A stretch of 64,000 nucleotides of DNA from Acinetobacter rongchengensis (GTDB taxonomy: Bacteria; Pseudomonadota; Gammaproteobacteria; Pseudomonadales; Moraxellaceae): positions 1 through 64,000 of the forward strand of contig NZ_RAXT01000006.1 in NCBI RefSeq assembly GCF_003611475.1, given 5' to 3'. A program made the translations under genes and the position numbers. A model generated the notes under the pieces. That model saw nothing but the letters and a program-made list of their open reading frames with translations, searched no databases and was not told the origin of the DNA. Positions 9,159-17,816 of this stretch are shown here, in pieces (within the stretch, counting starts at the first letter, position 1; every line of letters starts with the position of its first letter).

Positions 9159-9265
9159 AGTTGAAATGTTGTAACAAATGAAGCGAGCTATTGTAGAGAA
9201 AATAATAAATAGATCAATGCAGAATTGACGAATAATGTCATTATAATTATAGAAGAAATAGAATA

Positions 9266-9341
9266 TGGCGACCCTACGGGGATTCGAACCCCGGTTACCG
9301 CCGTGAAAGGGCGATGTCCTAGGCCTCTAGACGATAGGGTC
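9266..9341 (-). tRNA. tRNA-Glu(TTC), copy 3
   Basis: 76 bases with CCA, identical to the other copies. It is a single-gene unit with its own promoter. No strong hairpin follows before the permease gene, so read-through into the permease transcript is possible. Confidence 0.97.
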
Positions 9342-9358
9342 GTACTGAGGTGATGCGT

Positions 9359-9387
9359 ATATTAATGATAAATGACAAGTTTGTCAA
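9359..9387 (-). promoter_or_regulatory. Promoter of tRNA-Glu copy 3
   Basis: Minus strand: TTGACA, 17-base spacer, TAATAT, then ACGC discriminator. It matches the promoter of copy 2 in both hexamers although the spacers differ. Confidence 0.85.
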
Positions 9388-9705
9388 AAAAGATTTGTTA
9401 AAAATGGATGTATATGTTGAATATCTAGGCGAATAATCATCACGAAAAGTGTTTAAAGATTTTCTCTCCACACTTCCATCGGTTGTAGCATTTATAAGAA
9501 TAGAAACATGAATATTACATTATGCTATTTTCAAAGTTTCATAGACAAAGTTCGTGAATGGATACAGGAAAATTCACAAACTAAAAAGATGATCAAACAC
9601 AGCTAATTTCTGATCAAAGCCAATACTAAGATTTGATTCAATAAAATGACTTGTGCGAATAGAAAATGAGAAAATGTTTTAATTTTAAAACAGAATTTAA
9701 ATAGA
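9388..9705. other. Spacer between tRNA-Glu copies 3 and 4
   Basis: About 320 AT-rich bases with no credible open frame, RNA structure or repeat that I can see. Confidence 0.4.
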
Positions 9706-9781
9706 TGGCGACCCTACGGGGATTCGAACCCCGGTTACCGCCGTGAAAGGGCGATGTCCTAGGCCTCTAGACGATAGGGTC
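9706..9781 (-). tRNA. tRNA-Glu(TTC), copy 4
   Basis: 76 bases with CCA, identical to copies 1-3. Its 5' end is only 20 bases from the stop codon of rnt, and its promoter overlaps the end of that gene. Confidence 0.97.
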
Positions 9782-9798
9782 GTTTAGAAGATGGCGCT

Positions 9799-9827
9799 AT
9801 CTTATTGATCCGCCATCAAAGTGTCAA
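9799..9827 (-). promoter_or_regulatory. Promoter of tRNA-Glu copy 4, overlapping rnt stop codon
   Basis: Minus strand: TTGACA, 17-base spacer and -10 TAAGAT, then a GCGCC discriminator. The -10 overlaps the rnt stop (9802-9804) and the -35 lies inside the last codons of rnt, so the sequence serves as both coding and promoter DNA. Confidence 0.8.
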
Positions 9828-10461
9828 GTAAGTGAGGAGCGAGTTTGTTCAAAATATAGCAAAACAGTTCAGCGGTTTTCTGAGTATCGTATAAAGCAGA
9901 GTGTGCTTCTTTACCATCGAACTCAATTCCAGCCTGAATACACGATTTTGCCAATACTGTTTGACCAAACATGACTGCACTTAAAGTCACCGTATCAAAA
10001 ACTGAAAAGCTATGAAAAGGATTTTGATTTTTCGTACCTGTACGAGCAATTGCTGCTTTAACAAAACCTAAATCAAAATGAGCATTGTGTCCAACCAGTA
10101 CTGCATGGGTGCATTGTTGTTGCTTACGGACTTCATTAACCGCTTTAAACATACGTTTAAGGGCGGTTTTTTCATCTTCAGCCATTGCAACACGCATTGG
10201 ATTAAAAGGATCTATACCAATAAAATCGAGAGAACGACGATCTAGATTTGCACCTTCAAAAGGATTGATATGTGCATGGTGAGCTTCACCAGGAACAAAT
10301 TTTCCATTTGCATCGTAAATAATTGGAATGCATGCGATTTCTAGCAATGCATCTGTTTCTGCATTAAAACCTGCAGTTTCGACATCGACGACAACGGGTA
10401 AAAAACCACGAAAGCGTTGTCCAATTACAGGTTGTGTTTCAGTTGTCACACCTTTCTCCAT
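9802..10461 (-). CDS. rnt: Ribonuclease T
   Basis: 219 residues of the DEDDh 3'-5' exonuclease family; RNase T trims the 3' ends of tRNA and other stable RNAs. The catalytic set is complete: Asp26 and Glu28 in VVDVETAGF, Asp130 in HNAHFDLGF, and His187 with Asp192 in [10 protein letters not shown]. The length is that of the family. It overlaps the 3' end of pyrC by 16 bases, so the two are co-transcribed. The chosen ATG lies inside pyrC; a GTG 15 bases later is a weaker alternative. A tRNA gene follows within 21 bases of its stop. Confidence 0.93.
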   Translation of the reverse strand: MEKGVTTETQPVIGQRFRGFLPVVVDVETAGFNAETDALLEIACIPIIYDANGKFVPGEAHHAHINPFEGANLDRRSLDFIGIDPFNPMRVAMAEDEKTALKRMFKAVNEVRKQQQCTHAVLVGHNAHFDLGFVKAAIARTGTKNQNPFHSFSVFDTVTLSAVMFGQTVLAKSCIQAGIEFDGKEAHSALYDTQKTAELFCYILNKLAPHLLDTLMADQ

Positions 10462-11480
10462 TGAATGGTTTTTCCTGCATAAAGCGGAATAATATCTTCA
10501 CCATCCAGATAATCTAAACTTTCAGGAATGACCTGATCTTCTTTAACAAGCGTAATTGTATTGGTATTACGAGGCAAGCCATAGAAGTCTGCACCGAAGT
10601 GACTTGCAAAGCCTTCTAAACGTTCAAGCTTACCCACTTGATCAAATGCTTGAGCGTACAGTTCAATCGCCGTAACCGCACTATAACAGCCTGCGCAACC
10701 ACAAGCATTTTCTTTGGCATTTTTTGAGTGCGGCGCACTGTCTGTACCAAGGAAGAATTTAGGGTTTCCGCTGGTTGCCACTTCTAATAATGTCTGTTGA
10801 TGAGTCTGACGTTTTAAAATAGGTAAGCAATAGAAATGCGGTTTAATTCCACCGACTAACATGTCGTTACGGTTAAATAATAAATGTTGTGGTGTGATAG
10901 TTGCTGCAACATTACGATCATGTTCAAGGACAAAATGAGCAGCTTCACTGGTCGTGATATGTTCTAAAACTAATTTAAGTTTTGGGAATTGCTTTAATAG
11001 TGGAGATAAAATCTCATCTAGGAAGCGTTTTTCACGATCAAAAATATCAACATGGTTATGAGTCACTTCACCATGTAATAACAGTGGGACTTGATGTTCT
11101 TCAAGTTGCTCAATGACGGCATAAACTTTGCGAATGTCACTGACGCCATTGTCAGAGTTTGTAGTTGCACCAGCAGGATAAAGCTTGATTGCATCGACAT
11201 GTTGCGATTCTTTAATTTTAACGATTTCAGAAGGTGCGGTATGGTCAGTAAAATAAAGCACCATGCGTGGGTCAAAATGAACCCCTTCAGGAACATGTGC
11301 CATAATACGATCACGATAGGCATTTGCTTCATCAACTGTTTTCACTGGTGGCACGAGATTCGGCATACAAATGGCACGTGCAAACTGGTTAGCTAAATCT
11401 GGAACTGTACGTTTTAAAGCCAGACCATCACGTAGGTGGGCATGCCAGTCATCTGGCTGAAGTAAGGTAATCGTATTCAA
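10446..11480 (-). CDS. pyrC: Dihydroorotase
   Basis: Zinc amidohydrolase that closes carbamoyl-aspartate to dihydroorotate in pyrimidine synthesis. Using a TTG start at 11478-11480 gives 344 residues beginning (M)[18 protein letters not shown], which is where the family normally begins; the longer in-frame extension to 11528 adds an unlikely 16 residues. Metal ligands are visible: His13 and His15 in HAHLRDG, the carboxylated Lys99 in DAIKLYPAG, His136, His174, and Asp247 in GTDSAPH. It is the first gene of a pyrC-rnt pair. The non-ATG start is inferred, not proven. Confidence 0.93.
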   Translation of the reverse strand: MNTITLLQPDDWHAHLRDGLALKRTVPDLANQFARAICMPNLVPPVKTVDEANAYRDRIMAHVPEGVHFDPRMVLYFTDHTAPSEIVKIKESQHVDAIKLYPAGATTNSDNGVSDIRKVYAVIEQLEEHQVPLLLHGEVTHNHVDIFDREKRFLDEILSPLLKQFPKLKLVLEHITTSEAAHFVLEHDRNVAATITPQHLLFNRNDMLVGGIKPHFYCLPILKRQTHQQTLLEVATSGNPKFFLGTDSAPHSKNAKENACGCAGCYSAVTAIELYAQAFDQVGKLERLEGFASHFGADFYGLPRNTNTITLVKEDQVIPESLDYLDGEDIIPLYAGKTIQWRKV

Positions 11481-11528
11481 GGCAATTCTTACAAAAAATA
11501 AGTTAGATGATAATCGATAAAGACCCAA

Positions 11529-12092
11529 AATGATAACAACTATTTCAAATCAAATAAGTAAAATTAACTGATGAAAATTAATTTATAGATTAAAATATGT
11601 TCAATATATTCATGTTGTTGTCATATTTTTATGCTAATCGGTCAATAATGGCGAAACTCAATCTGTTGTAATATAGCAATTAAAACAAATCGATATTTTT
11701 TAGCTAAAAAGCATTTTTATTCACGATAAAAATAAGTAAATTCACGCATCATTTAGACTGAGAGCTATTGCTTATTATTTTAAAAAAATGATAATACAAT
11801 CATGTAAAGTAAATTCATTCAAAATAATAAAGTATTGACTAAATTTCTTATATAACTAATTAAAAATCTTAATTTTATTTTTAAAAATAAACTTCAGATT
11901 AGATCATTACATTTTCAACCATATTTAAAGCATATCAATGGAAATGTAAAGATTTAGGGATAAAGAGTTCAACTTATTTTTGAATGAATACTTGTAAAAA
12001 TAGTAGGTAGGGCAGGCACCTAAGATATGTGCTTGTTATAGAAAGTTTATTTTTAAAATAAACAAAAACATTCGATGCGCTTGAGAGTTTTT
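11529..12092. other. Long AT-rich intergenic region
   Basis: About 560 bases between the divergent pyrC and L,D-transpeptidase genes. Very AT-rich with many short A and T runs. It must contain the promoters of both flanking genes, but I cannot single one out. No gene, repeat or terminator seen. Confidence 0.45.
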
Positions 12093-13124
12093 ATGGCTAA
12101 GTTATTACCAAACATTATATGTGTGATGTGTTTGGTTACACTGAATATTCAGTCTCAGATTTTTGCGACTCAACAGCGAGAAACTGTGGCAAACAAAGGA
12201 TCAGTTCAAACCAATACCAAATATAATTGGTCTTTGGAAAGTTTGAACCAGTCAAATTGGTCTGAAAAGATAGGTAGAGGGCAATTTCCAGTCTATGCAC
12301 GTGCGCAAGTTATGCTGAATAACTCACATGCATCACCGGGTCCAATTGATGCCAAAAGTGGCAAAAATTTTCTCAAAGCCATTTCTGCATACCAACAAAT
12401 ACAAGGCTTAGCGATTACAGGTGAATTAAACCAACAAACATGGGATAGCTTGTTAAAAAATCAAAACAAGCCTAGTTTTGGGACTTATACAATCACGGCC
12501 GCAGATATAAAAGGTCCTTATGTAAAATCTATTCCACGAAATTACGCCCTTCAAGCCAAGATGCGTGGTTTATATTTCACCCGTGTAACTGAAATGTTAG
12601 GTGAAAGATTTCATATAGATGAAGATTTTTTACGACAATTAAATCCGAAAGCCAACTTTAAAAAAGTGGGTGAAACGATAGTGGTTCCAATCGTTCGCAA
12701 TGATCTACCTGAAGATGTCACGTTAATTATTGCACATAAACCCGCACGTCAACTTTATTTGTTTAATGCTTCAAATCGATTGATTGCATCTTTTCCTGCG
12801 ACGATTGGTGGATCAGGGACACCATCGCCAAAAGGCACACATAAAGTCATTAAAGTTGCGCCTAATCCTGTTTACGGTTACAACCCGAAGAATTTTGTAC
12901 AAGGGGGGAATCGTAAGAAATTGGCTTTACCACCTGGGCCAAATGGTCCTGTGGGAAATATGTGGATTGCTTTGAGTAAACCGACGTTTGGTATTCATGG
13001 TACACCGAACCCATCTTTGATTTCAAAGACGGCTTCACATGGTTGTATTCGTTTAACCAATTGGGATGCCAATGATTTAGGGCGTAAAGTTCAAATGGGT
13101 ACAGTGGTTCGGTTTTTAGATTAA
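12093..13124 (+). CDS. L,D-transpeptidase (YkuD family) with peptidoglycan-binding domain
   Basis: About 343 residues from the ATG at 12093, chosen because GAGAG lies 6 bases before it; an ATG at 12075 has no ribosome site. An N-terminal hydrophobic segment ending in IFA acts as signal peptide or anchor. A PG_binding_1-type repeat (AISAYQQIQGLAITGELNQQTW) is near residues 96-118. The YkuD domain is C-terminal, with HGTPNP and the catalytic SHGCIRLTN near residues 300-325, where Cys is the nucleophile. Such enzymes make 3-3 cross-links or attach lipoproteins to peptidoglycan in the periplasm. Which paralogue this is cannot be told. Confidence 0.88.
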   Translation: MAKLLPNIICVMCLVTLNIQSQIFATQQRETVANKGSVQTNTKYNWSLESLNQSNWSEKIGRGQFPVYARAQVMLNNSHASPGPIDAKSGKNFLKAISAYQQIQGLAITGELNQQTWDSLLKNQNKPSFGTYTITAADIKGPYVKSIPRNYALQAKMRGLYFTRVTEMLGERFHIDEDFLRQLNPKANFKKVGETIVVPIVRNDLPEDVTLIIAHKPARQLYLFNASNRLIASFPATIGGSGTPSPKGTHKVIKVAPNPVYGYNPKNFVQGGNRKKLALPPGPNGPVGNMWIALSKPTFGIHGTPNPSLISKTASHGCIRLTNWDANDLGRKVQMGTVVRFLD

Positions 13125-13150
13125 ATTTGATGGATAATCAATAGATAATC

Positions 13151-13180
13151 AAACTGATCTTTAACAGGATCAGTTTTGTT
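13151..13180 (+). terminator. Terminator after L,D-transpeptidase gene
   Basis: Stem AAACTGATC / GATCAGTTT with an 8-base loop, followed by TGTT. It lies 26 bases after the stop. Confidence 0.75.
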
Positions 13181-13263
13181 GGTTTTAATTGTGTGATTGA
13201 TGATTCTAAATAGGATTTGTTCTATCTAAAGGTTTTATCTAAAAGTGGAAAACGAGACATAAG

Positions 13264-13293
13264 AAAAAACCCACTCAATTGAGTGGGTTTTTA
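13264..13293 (-). terminator. Terminator of tRNA-Asn copy 1
   Basis: Perfect self-complementary AAAAACCCACTC / GAGTGGGTTTTT (loop AATT) just past the 3' end of the minus-strand tRNA. Confidence 0.88.
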
Positions 13294-13298
13294 GAATT

Positions 13299-13374
13299 TG
13301 GCTCTCCAACCTGGGCTCGAACCAGGGACCTGCGGATTAACAGTCCGTCGCTCTACCGACTGAGCTATTGGAGA
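13299..13374 (-). tRNA. tRNA-Asn(GTT), copy 1
   Basis: 76 bases with encoded CCA. Acceptor stem TCTCCAA/TTGGAGA, anticodon GTT in CTGTTAA, T-loop TTCGAGC. Identical to copy 3. It has its own promoter and terminator. Confidence 0.97.
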
Positions 13375-13385
13375 ATCTGAAACGC

Positions 13386-13414
13386 ATTTTAGGGATGAAA
13401 ATGCCAAGGGTCAA
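13386..13414 (-). promoter_or_regulatory. Promoter of tRNA-Asn copy 1
   Basis: Minus strand: TTGACC, 17-base spacer, TAAAAT, followed by a GCG discriminator. The same architecture is repeated at 13822-13850. Confidence 0.83.
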
Positions 13415-13613
13415 GGAAAAATTGTTAAATTCGTCATAAAAAAGTCTTAATTGCTAAATATTTGATCATTCATAGAAAATAAAAGCGAATGGCTATAAAT
13501 GATCTGTCTGGTCTGAATATAAATTTGTTAAGCAGTTATGTTGAACTGATATTCAGCCTAAAAGAGACCGTTTTTTTCTACTATTACTATTGCAATTGTT
13601 TAAATATACAAAT

Positions 13614-13647
13614 AAAAAAAGCCCACTGCATCATGAGTGGGCTTTTT
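13614..13647 (-). terminator. Terminator of the tRNA-Asn copy 3-copy 2 operon
   Basis: Stem AAAAAGCCCACT / AGTGGGCTTTTT with an 8-base loop and T-runs, directly after copy 2. Confidence 0.88.
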
Positions 13648-13653
13648 AGAATC

Positions 13654-13729
13654 TGGCTCTTCCACCTGGGCTCGAACCAGGGACCTGCGGATTAACAGTC
13701 CGTCGCTCTACCGACTGAGCTATGGAAGA
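13654..13729 (-). tRNA. tRNA-Asn(GTT), copy 2, variant acceptor stem
   Basis: 76 bases with CCA. The body is identical to the other two tRNA-Asn copies, but the acceptor stem is TCTTCCA/TGGAAGA instead of TCTCCAA/TTGGAGA. The changes at pairs 4-69 and 6-67 are on both strands and keep pairing. It lies 5 bases after copy 3 and must share its transcript. Confidence 0.96.
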
Positions 13730-13734
13730 ATAGA

Positions 13735-13810
13735 TGGCTCTCCAACCTGGGCTCGAACCAGGGACCTGCGGATTAACAGTCCGTCGCTCTACCGACTGAG
13801 CTATTGGAGA
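13735..13810 (-). tRNA. tRNA-Asn(GTT), copy 3
   Basis: 76 bases with CCA, identical to copy 1. First gene of a two-tRNA operon. Confidence 0.97.
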
Positions 13811-13821
13811 ATCTGATGCGC

Positions 13822-13850
13822 ATTTTATGGATGAAAGCCAATGTGGTCAA
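13822..13850 (-). promoter_or_regulatory. Promoter of tRNA-Asn copies 3 and 2
   Basis: Minus strand: TTGACC, 17-base spacer, TAAAAT, GCGC discriminator. Similarity to the copy 1 promoter extends into the spacer, so the unit was probably duplicated together with its promoter. Confidence 0.83.
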
Positions 13851-14050
13851 GTGAAATTGTTAGAAAAATGACTTAAATGTTTTTTTATTATCCGATTTAG
13901 AAAACTTTGCTTATATATTGATTATTTTTAAAGTTTTATGCTGTTAAGTTGGATATCTTCTATCCAAAATTTCACTGATGTTCAGTGAGGCTCAAGTGTT
14001 TTATCACCCAATCAGTAATCACGTTAATTGAATCAAAACATAATGATTAA

Positions 14051-14080
14051 AAAAATCGCTCTATAAAAGAGCGATTTTAA
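14051..14080 (-). terminator. Terminator after sodB
   Basis: Perfect stem AAAATCGCTC / GAGCGATTTT with a T-run on the minus strand, about 40 bases past the sodB stop. Confidence 0.85.
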
Positions 14081-14119
14081 AATAGGAAAAACTAAAACTG
14101 AGTTTAGCTTCTTATTTTT

Positions 14120-14746
14120 TTATTTCTCAACGCCAGCAGCTTGACCTGCATATTTTGCATTCGCGTAGTCCCAGTTTACTAAGCTTTCTAGGAACGTAGA
14201 GATGTATTTAGGACGTGCATTACGGAAGTCGATGTAATAAGCATGCTCCCAAACGTCAATTGTTAATACTGCAACTTTACCATGTGCAAGTGGAGTATCA
14301 GCATTTGAAGTTTTCAGAATAGAAAGTTCGCCATTGACTTTGTCAGCCACTAACCAAGCCCAACCTGAACCAAACTGAGTTGTTGCAGCAGCAGTAAATT
14401 CTTCAGCAAATTTTTCATAAGAACCAAAAGCTTCATCGATTTTAGCAGCTAAAGCACCAGTCGCTTTACCACCACCATTTTTCGCCATACAGTTCCAGTA
14501 GAATGTGTGGTTCCAAACTTGAGCAGCATTGTTGAAAACACCTGCTTTAGAAGCATCACCAGCAACAGCAGTGATGATTTCTTCTAATTCTTTACCTTCA
14601 AGGTCAGTACCTTTGATCAGGTTATTGAGGTTAACAACATAAGTGTTGTGATGTTTGTCATGATGATATTCAAGCGTTTCTTTGCTGATGTGTGGAGCTA
14701 GGTCATCATAACCGTATGGAAGCGCAGGTAAAGTAATGGTTGTCAT
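14120..14746 (-). CDS. sodB: Superoxide dismutase [Fe]
   Basis: 208 residues, the full length of the Fe/Mn superoxide dismutase family, dismutating superoxide in the cytoplasm. Metal ligands are His28 in LEYHHDKHH, His80 in WNHTFYWN, and Asp164 with His168 in DVWEHAYY. The AAQVWNHTFYWNCM segment and FGSGWAWLV with Gln at position 124 fit the iron type. There is no signal peptide. An AAGGAA site precedes the ATG. It is a single gene with its own terminator. Confidence 0.95.
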   Translation of the reverse strand: MTTITLPALPYGYDDLAPHISKETLEYHHDKHHNTYVVNLNNLIKGTDLEGKELEEIITAVAGDASKAGVFNNAAQVWNHTFYWNCMAKNGGGKATGALAAKIDEAFGSYEKFAEEFTAAATTQFGSGWAWLVADKVNGELSILKTSNADTPLAHGKVAVLTIDVWEHAYYIDFRNARPKYISTFLESLVNWDYANAKYAGQAAGVEK

Positions 14747-14956
14747 GTTTTAAATTCCTTGCATTTTGCTGGGTTTTAACATTAAGTGGCTTCATTGTAA
14801 TAGATTCTTCGAGCAATTGTGCAGGATGTTAAATAACAATACACAATTTCTTTCGATTTAATACGTATAAAGAAAATGTTAAAAATCAGTGATTATTTTT
14901 GACAAAAATTTTGATCGTATTGTTATGTTCTACAAAACAATCAAAAATTGCCAAGA

Positions 14957-15715
14957 TTAAATCGGATTGTTTAATTCGAAATAACTATACTCAATATTGA
15001 ACTGTTCTGAAATAGCTTTGGCAAGTCGTTGTACCCCATATCGTTCAGTTGCATGATGTCCACAGGCAAAATAGTGTACATCGAGTTCTTTGGCTTCATA
15101 GAATGTACGTTCACTCACTTCCCCTGAAATGAAGGCATCACAGCCCATATCTGCGGCTTTTGTAATGAAATCTTGGGCAGCACCAGTGCAAAAACCAATT
15201 TTTTGAATGTTTGATTTTTCTGCATTTAAATGAATTGTTTCAAAACCTAATTTTTCTGTTAAATAATGTTTAAAATCTTCAGGTGTCATAGGATTCTTCA
15301 AGTAACCAATATTTCCAATCGGGTTACGTTCACTCGGATCTAAAGCTTCTATTTTTTCTAAAGCTAATATTTCAGCAATTGCCGCATTATTTCCCAGTAC
15401 TGGATGCGAATCCAAAGGTAAATGATAGCCGACCAAGGAAATATCATTTTTAATTAAAGCTTTAATGCGTTTTCCACGCATTCCAGTGATCGGATAGGCT
15501 TCGCCTTTCCAAAAATAGCCATGATGAACCAAGAGTAGATCCGCTTGTTGTGCGATAGCTGCATCAATTGCATCCTGTGAGGCGGTTACCGCACACAGTA
15601 TTTTTTTGACTTCTGATTGACCTTCGATTTGCAAACCATTGGGAGCATAGTCTTTAAATTCATGAGATTTTAAAGTTTGATCGCACCATTGAATAATTTC
15701 TTTTAATAAAGCCAT
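14957..15715 (-). CDS. Nif3-like dinuclear metal centre protein (YbgI type)
   Basis: 252 residues from the ATG at 15713-15715, chosen for the AAGG site before it; the frame continues upstream to 15760 without a good site. Family members form hexameric rings with a two-metal centre. Visible ligand-type motifs are LLLVHHGYFWKG near residue 61, GYHLPLDSHP near residue 97 and ACGHHATERYG near residue 218. The length matches E. coli YbgI, the short form without the central insert domain. A free-standing copy of that insert domain is encoded at 37562. The function is unsettled; roles in folate/GTP cyclohydrolase-like chemistry have been suggested for the fold. Confidence 0.85.
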   Translation of the reverse strand: MALLKEIIQWCDQTLKSHEFKDYAPNGLQIEGQSEVKKILCAVTASQDAIDAAIAQQADLLLVHHGYFWKGEAYPITGMRGKRIKALIKNDISLVGYHLPLDSHPVLGNNAAIAEILALEKIEALDPSERNPIGNIGYLKNPMTPEDFKHYLTEKLGFETIHLNAEKSNIQKIGFCTGAAQDFITKAADMGCDAFISGEVSERTFYEAKELDVHYFACGHHATERYGVQRLAKAISEQFNIEYSYFELNNPI

Positions 15716-15885
15716 AAATAACCTTAAAACTGCCTTAAACACTTTAAAATATAAAAACACATTTTGAATTGTAACTAAAGCTGAACAAAATTCTTTTTGT
15801 TTTTTATGTATCTTTTAAAATTTGCTTTACAATAGATAAATTGCTTTTGCATCAACTAATTAAAAAATTCTAAGAGGAAATAAAA

Positions 15886-17061
15886 GTGCGCCGTTCATTC
15901 GCATGGCTACCGTGGGTATTACTTATCCTCGTCATTATCAGTTTTGTTGTTTGGCAAAAACTCCAGCAACCCAAAGCACCGATTGCTCCCGATGGTGTAA
16001 AAATGCCTGCTGAAAAAGTAGAGCCTTTGGTAAATACCTCTAGAACAGGTGGTGTGGTGTCATACAGTGCTGCTGTAAAAGTTGCTGCACCTGCGGTGGT
16101 GAATATTTTTACCACTCAGAAAGTAAAACAAAAGCACCCTTTATTAAACGATCCAGCGTTTCGAGAGTTTTTTGGTAATCAGATTCCAGACCAGAACCAA
16201 GGTGCAAATGAAAATAGTCTAGGTTCAGGGGTGATTGTTCGTCCAGATGGTTATATCTTGACCAATAATCACGTAATTGCTCAAGCCGATCAAATTGTTG
16301 TTGCATTACAAGATGGGCGTCGTGCTGAAGCAAAAGTGATTGGAACGGACCCAGATACTGACTTGGCTGTGATTAAAATTGAACTGACAGAGCTTCCAGT
16401 TTTACCGTTTAAATTAAGTGGTAATGAAGTTGGTGATGTTGTTTTAGCAATTGGTAACCCTTTTGGTGTCGGTCAAACGGTAACCCAAGGCATCATTTCT
16501 GCAACAGGTCGTTCAGATTTGGGTATCAATACATATGAAGATTTTATCCAAACCGATGCTGCAATTAATCCTGGTAACTCGGGTGGTGCACTGATTGATG
16601 TTGCGGGTAATTTGATCGGTGTTAATACTGCAATTTTCTCTCAATCAGGCGGGTCTCTAGGAATTGGTTTTGCAATTCCAGCAAAAATCTGTCAGCAAAT
16701 TTTAAATTCAATTTTAAAAGATGGGCGTGTAATACGCGGTTGGATGGGCATTAGTTTAGTACCGCCAACTCAAGAAGATGTTTTACAACCTCGTCAAACT
16801 GGTGTGGTTGTTGCTGATGTGCTTAGAAATGGTCCTGCGGCCCAAGCTGGAATTAAAGTAGGTGATCGTATTGTCAAAGTAAATCAAGAAGACATTAGCT
16901 CTACCTCACATTTAATCAATTATGTAGCATTACAAGCGCCAGATTCGACCATTCAAGTTGAAGTCATGCGTGGTGAACAGAAAGTTGATTTAACTGTGAA
17001 AGTAGGGGAACGTAAAGTTCAAAACTCTGATTCACAATATATCCCGTTACCTCAACGTTAA
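15886..17061 (+). CDS. DegS/AlgW-like membrane-anchored serine protease with one PDZ domain
   Basis: 391 residues from a GTG start preceded by AGAGGAAA. One N-terminal membrane segment (residues 8-24) anchors a periplasmic trypsin-like domain with His129 in TNNHV, Asp159 in DTDLAVIK and Ser232 in NPGNSGGAL. A single PDZ domain covers about residues 285-375. One anchor plus one PDZ is the DegS/AlgW plan; that class cleaves anti-sigma factors during envelope stress. No sigma-E or anti-sigma gene is nearby, so the target is unknown. A second, two-PDZ protease is encoded at 61916. Confidence 0.88.
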   Translation: MRRSFAWLPWVLLILVIISFVVWQKLQQPKAPIAPDGVKMPAEKVEPLVNTSRTGGVVSYSAAVKVAAPAVVNIFTTQKVKQKHPLLNDPAFREFFGNQIPDQNQGANENSLGSGVIVRPDGYILTNNHVIAQADQIVVALQDGRRAEAKVIGTDPDTDLAVIKIELTELPVLPFKLSGNEVGDVVLAIGNPFGVGQTVTQGIISATGRSDLGINTYEDFIQTDAAINPGNSGGALIDVAGNLIGVNTAIFSQSGGSLGIGFAIPAKICQQILNSILKDGRVIRGWMGISLVPPTQEDVLQPRQTGVVVADVLRNGPAAQAGIKVGDRIVKVNQEDISSTSHLINYVALQAPDSTIQVEVMRGEQKVDLTVKVGERKVQNSDSQYIPLPQR

Positions 17062-17122
17062 TTGTGTTTTAACATTAACAGTTAAATACTAAACGTCAAA
17101 TTAAAGCCCTAAATCGTGAACT

Positions 17123-17160
17123 GAACCCTATAAGTAGGATACAACTTATAGGGTTTTTTA
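17123..17160 (+). terminator. Terminator after DegS-like gene
   Basis: Perfect stem AACCCTATAAGT / ACTTATAGGGTT with an 8-base loop and a T-run. Confidence 0.88.
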
Positions 17161-17201
17161 TTGCCTAGAATTTTTTGTTTAGGCTTAAATATAGTCAAAG
17201 A

Positions 17202-17525
17202 TCATCTCGATGGCCAATTGGCACAAGGATTAGGCAATAAGCTATGAATATCTCCAAGTTCTTCATCAATTAATTTGTTATCTTTATTTTTATCTAAGTA
17301 TATAAATAACTTGATATTTCTATCTTTGCCTTGAAAGCGTTTATCATCCGGCCAAGGGAGTGGATCAAAGTCTTTAACTTTCAAGAACTCTTTAAGCTCA
17401 AAAGTTCTATTTTTATTTAAATCATAGCGTTTATGAAATTTATCCCAATCTAAGGAAACAGGATCACAAGAAAAACTATACGAGCTCACCATGGTAAATA
17501 TGCAAAGAAAAAATATTTTTTTCAT
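17202..17525 (-). CDS. Small exported EF-hand protein
   Basis: 107 residues. An N-terminal signal peptide (KKIFFLCIFTMVSSYSFS) ends just before Cys20, although the residues before it are not a canonical lipobox. Two 12-residue EF-hand loops are readable: Asp35-x-Asn37-x-Asn39 to Glu46, and Asp78-x-Asn80-x-Asp82 to Glu89, both with the closing Glu. Thus it probably binds calcium in the periplasm. Cys20 and Cys101 could form a disulfide. No neighbour suggests a partner. I do not recognise a named family beyond EF-hand. Confidence 0.7.
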   Translation of the reverse strand: MKKIFFLCIFTMVSSYSFSCDPVSLDWDKFHKRYDLNKNRTFELKEFLKVKDFDPLPWPDDKRFQGKDRNIKLFIYLDKNKDNKLIDEELGDIHSLLPNPCANWPSR

Positions 17526-17764
17526 CTTTCATTACTCTGTTTTCATGTGCAAAAATTTGGATGGTTAGTTATTTAAAATGAAAAGATTGATTATCCATTC
17601 AGTGTAGAACGGAAAGTATAAGTTGAGTATTGGCATTGATTGAATAAACGTGAAGATTTTGTTGCTATGAGTTATGTGGAGTGATTGGATCAATGTGTTA
17701 TGGAAAGTTGGGCAGGGCAACTCATTATTTTATATAGCATATTTTAGAGAATTGAATGATGCAT

Positions 17765-17796
17765 AAAAAACCAATACCGAAGTACTGGTTTTAGTA
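17765..17796 (-). terminator. Hairpin after Tim44-like gene
   Basis: Imperfect stem AAACCAATAC / GTACTGGTTT with a T-run on the minus strand, about 25 bases past the stop. Confidence 0.6.
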
Positions 17797-17816
17797 TTCT
17801 AAACTCAAATAGAAGC

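Noticed and set aside
7215..9781. DNA between tRNA-Glu copies considered as a genomic island
   Set aside because: It contains only one ordinary permease gene with normal composition and no integrase; full tRNA copies rather than att fragments are present.
13489..13695. Open frame of 68 codons
   Set aside because: It runs through a terminator and into a tRNA-Asn gene and lacks a ribosome site; not a real gene.
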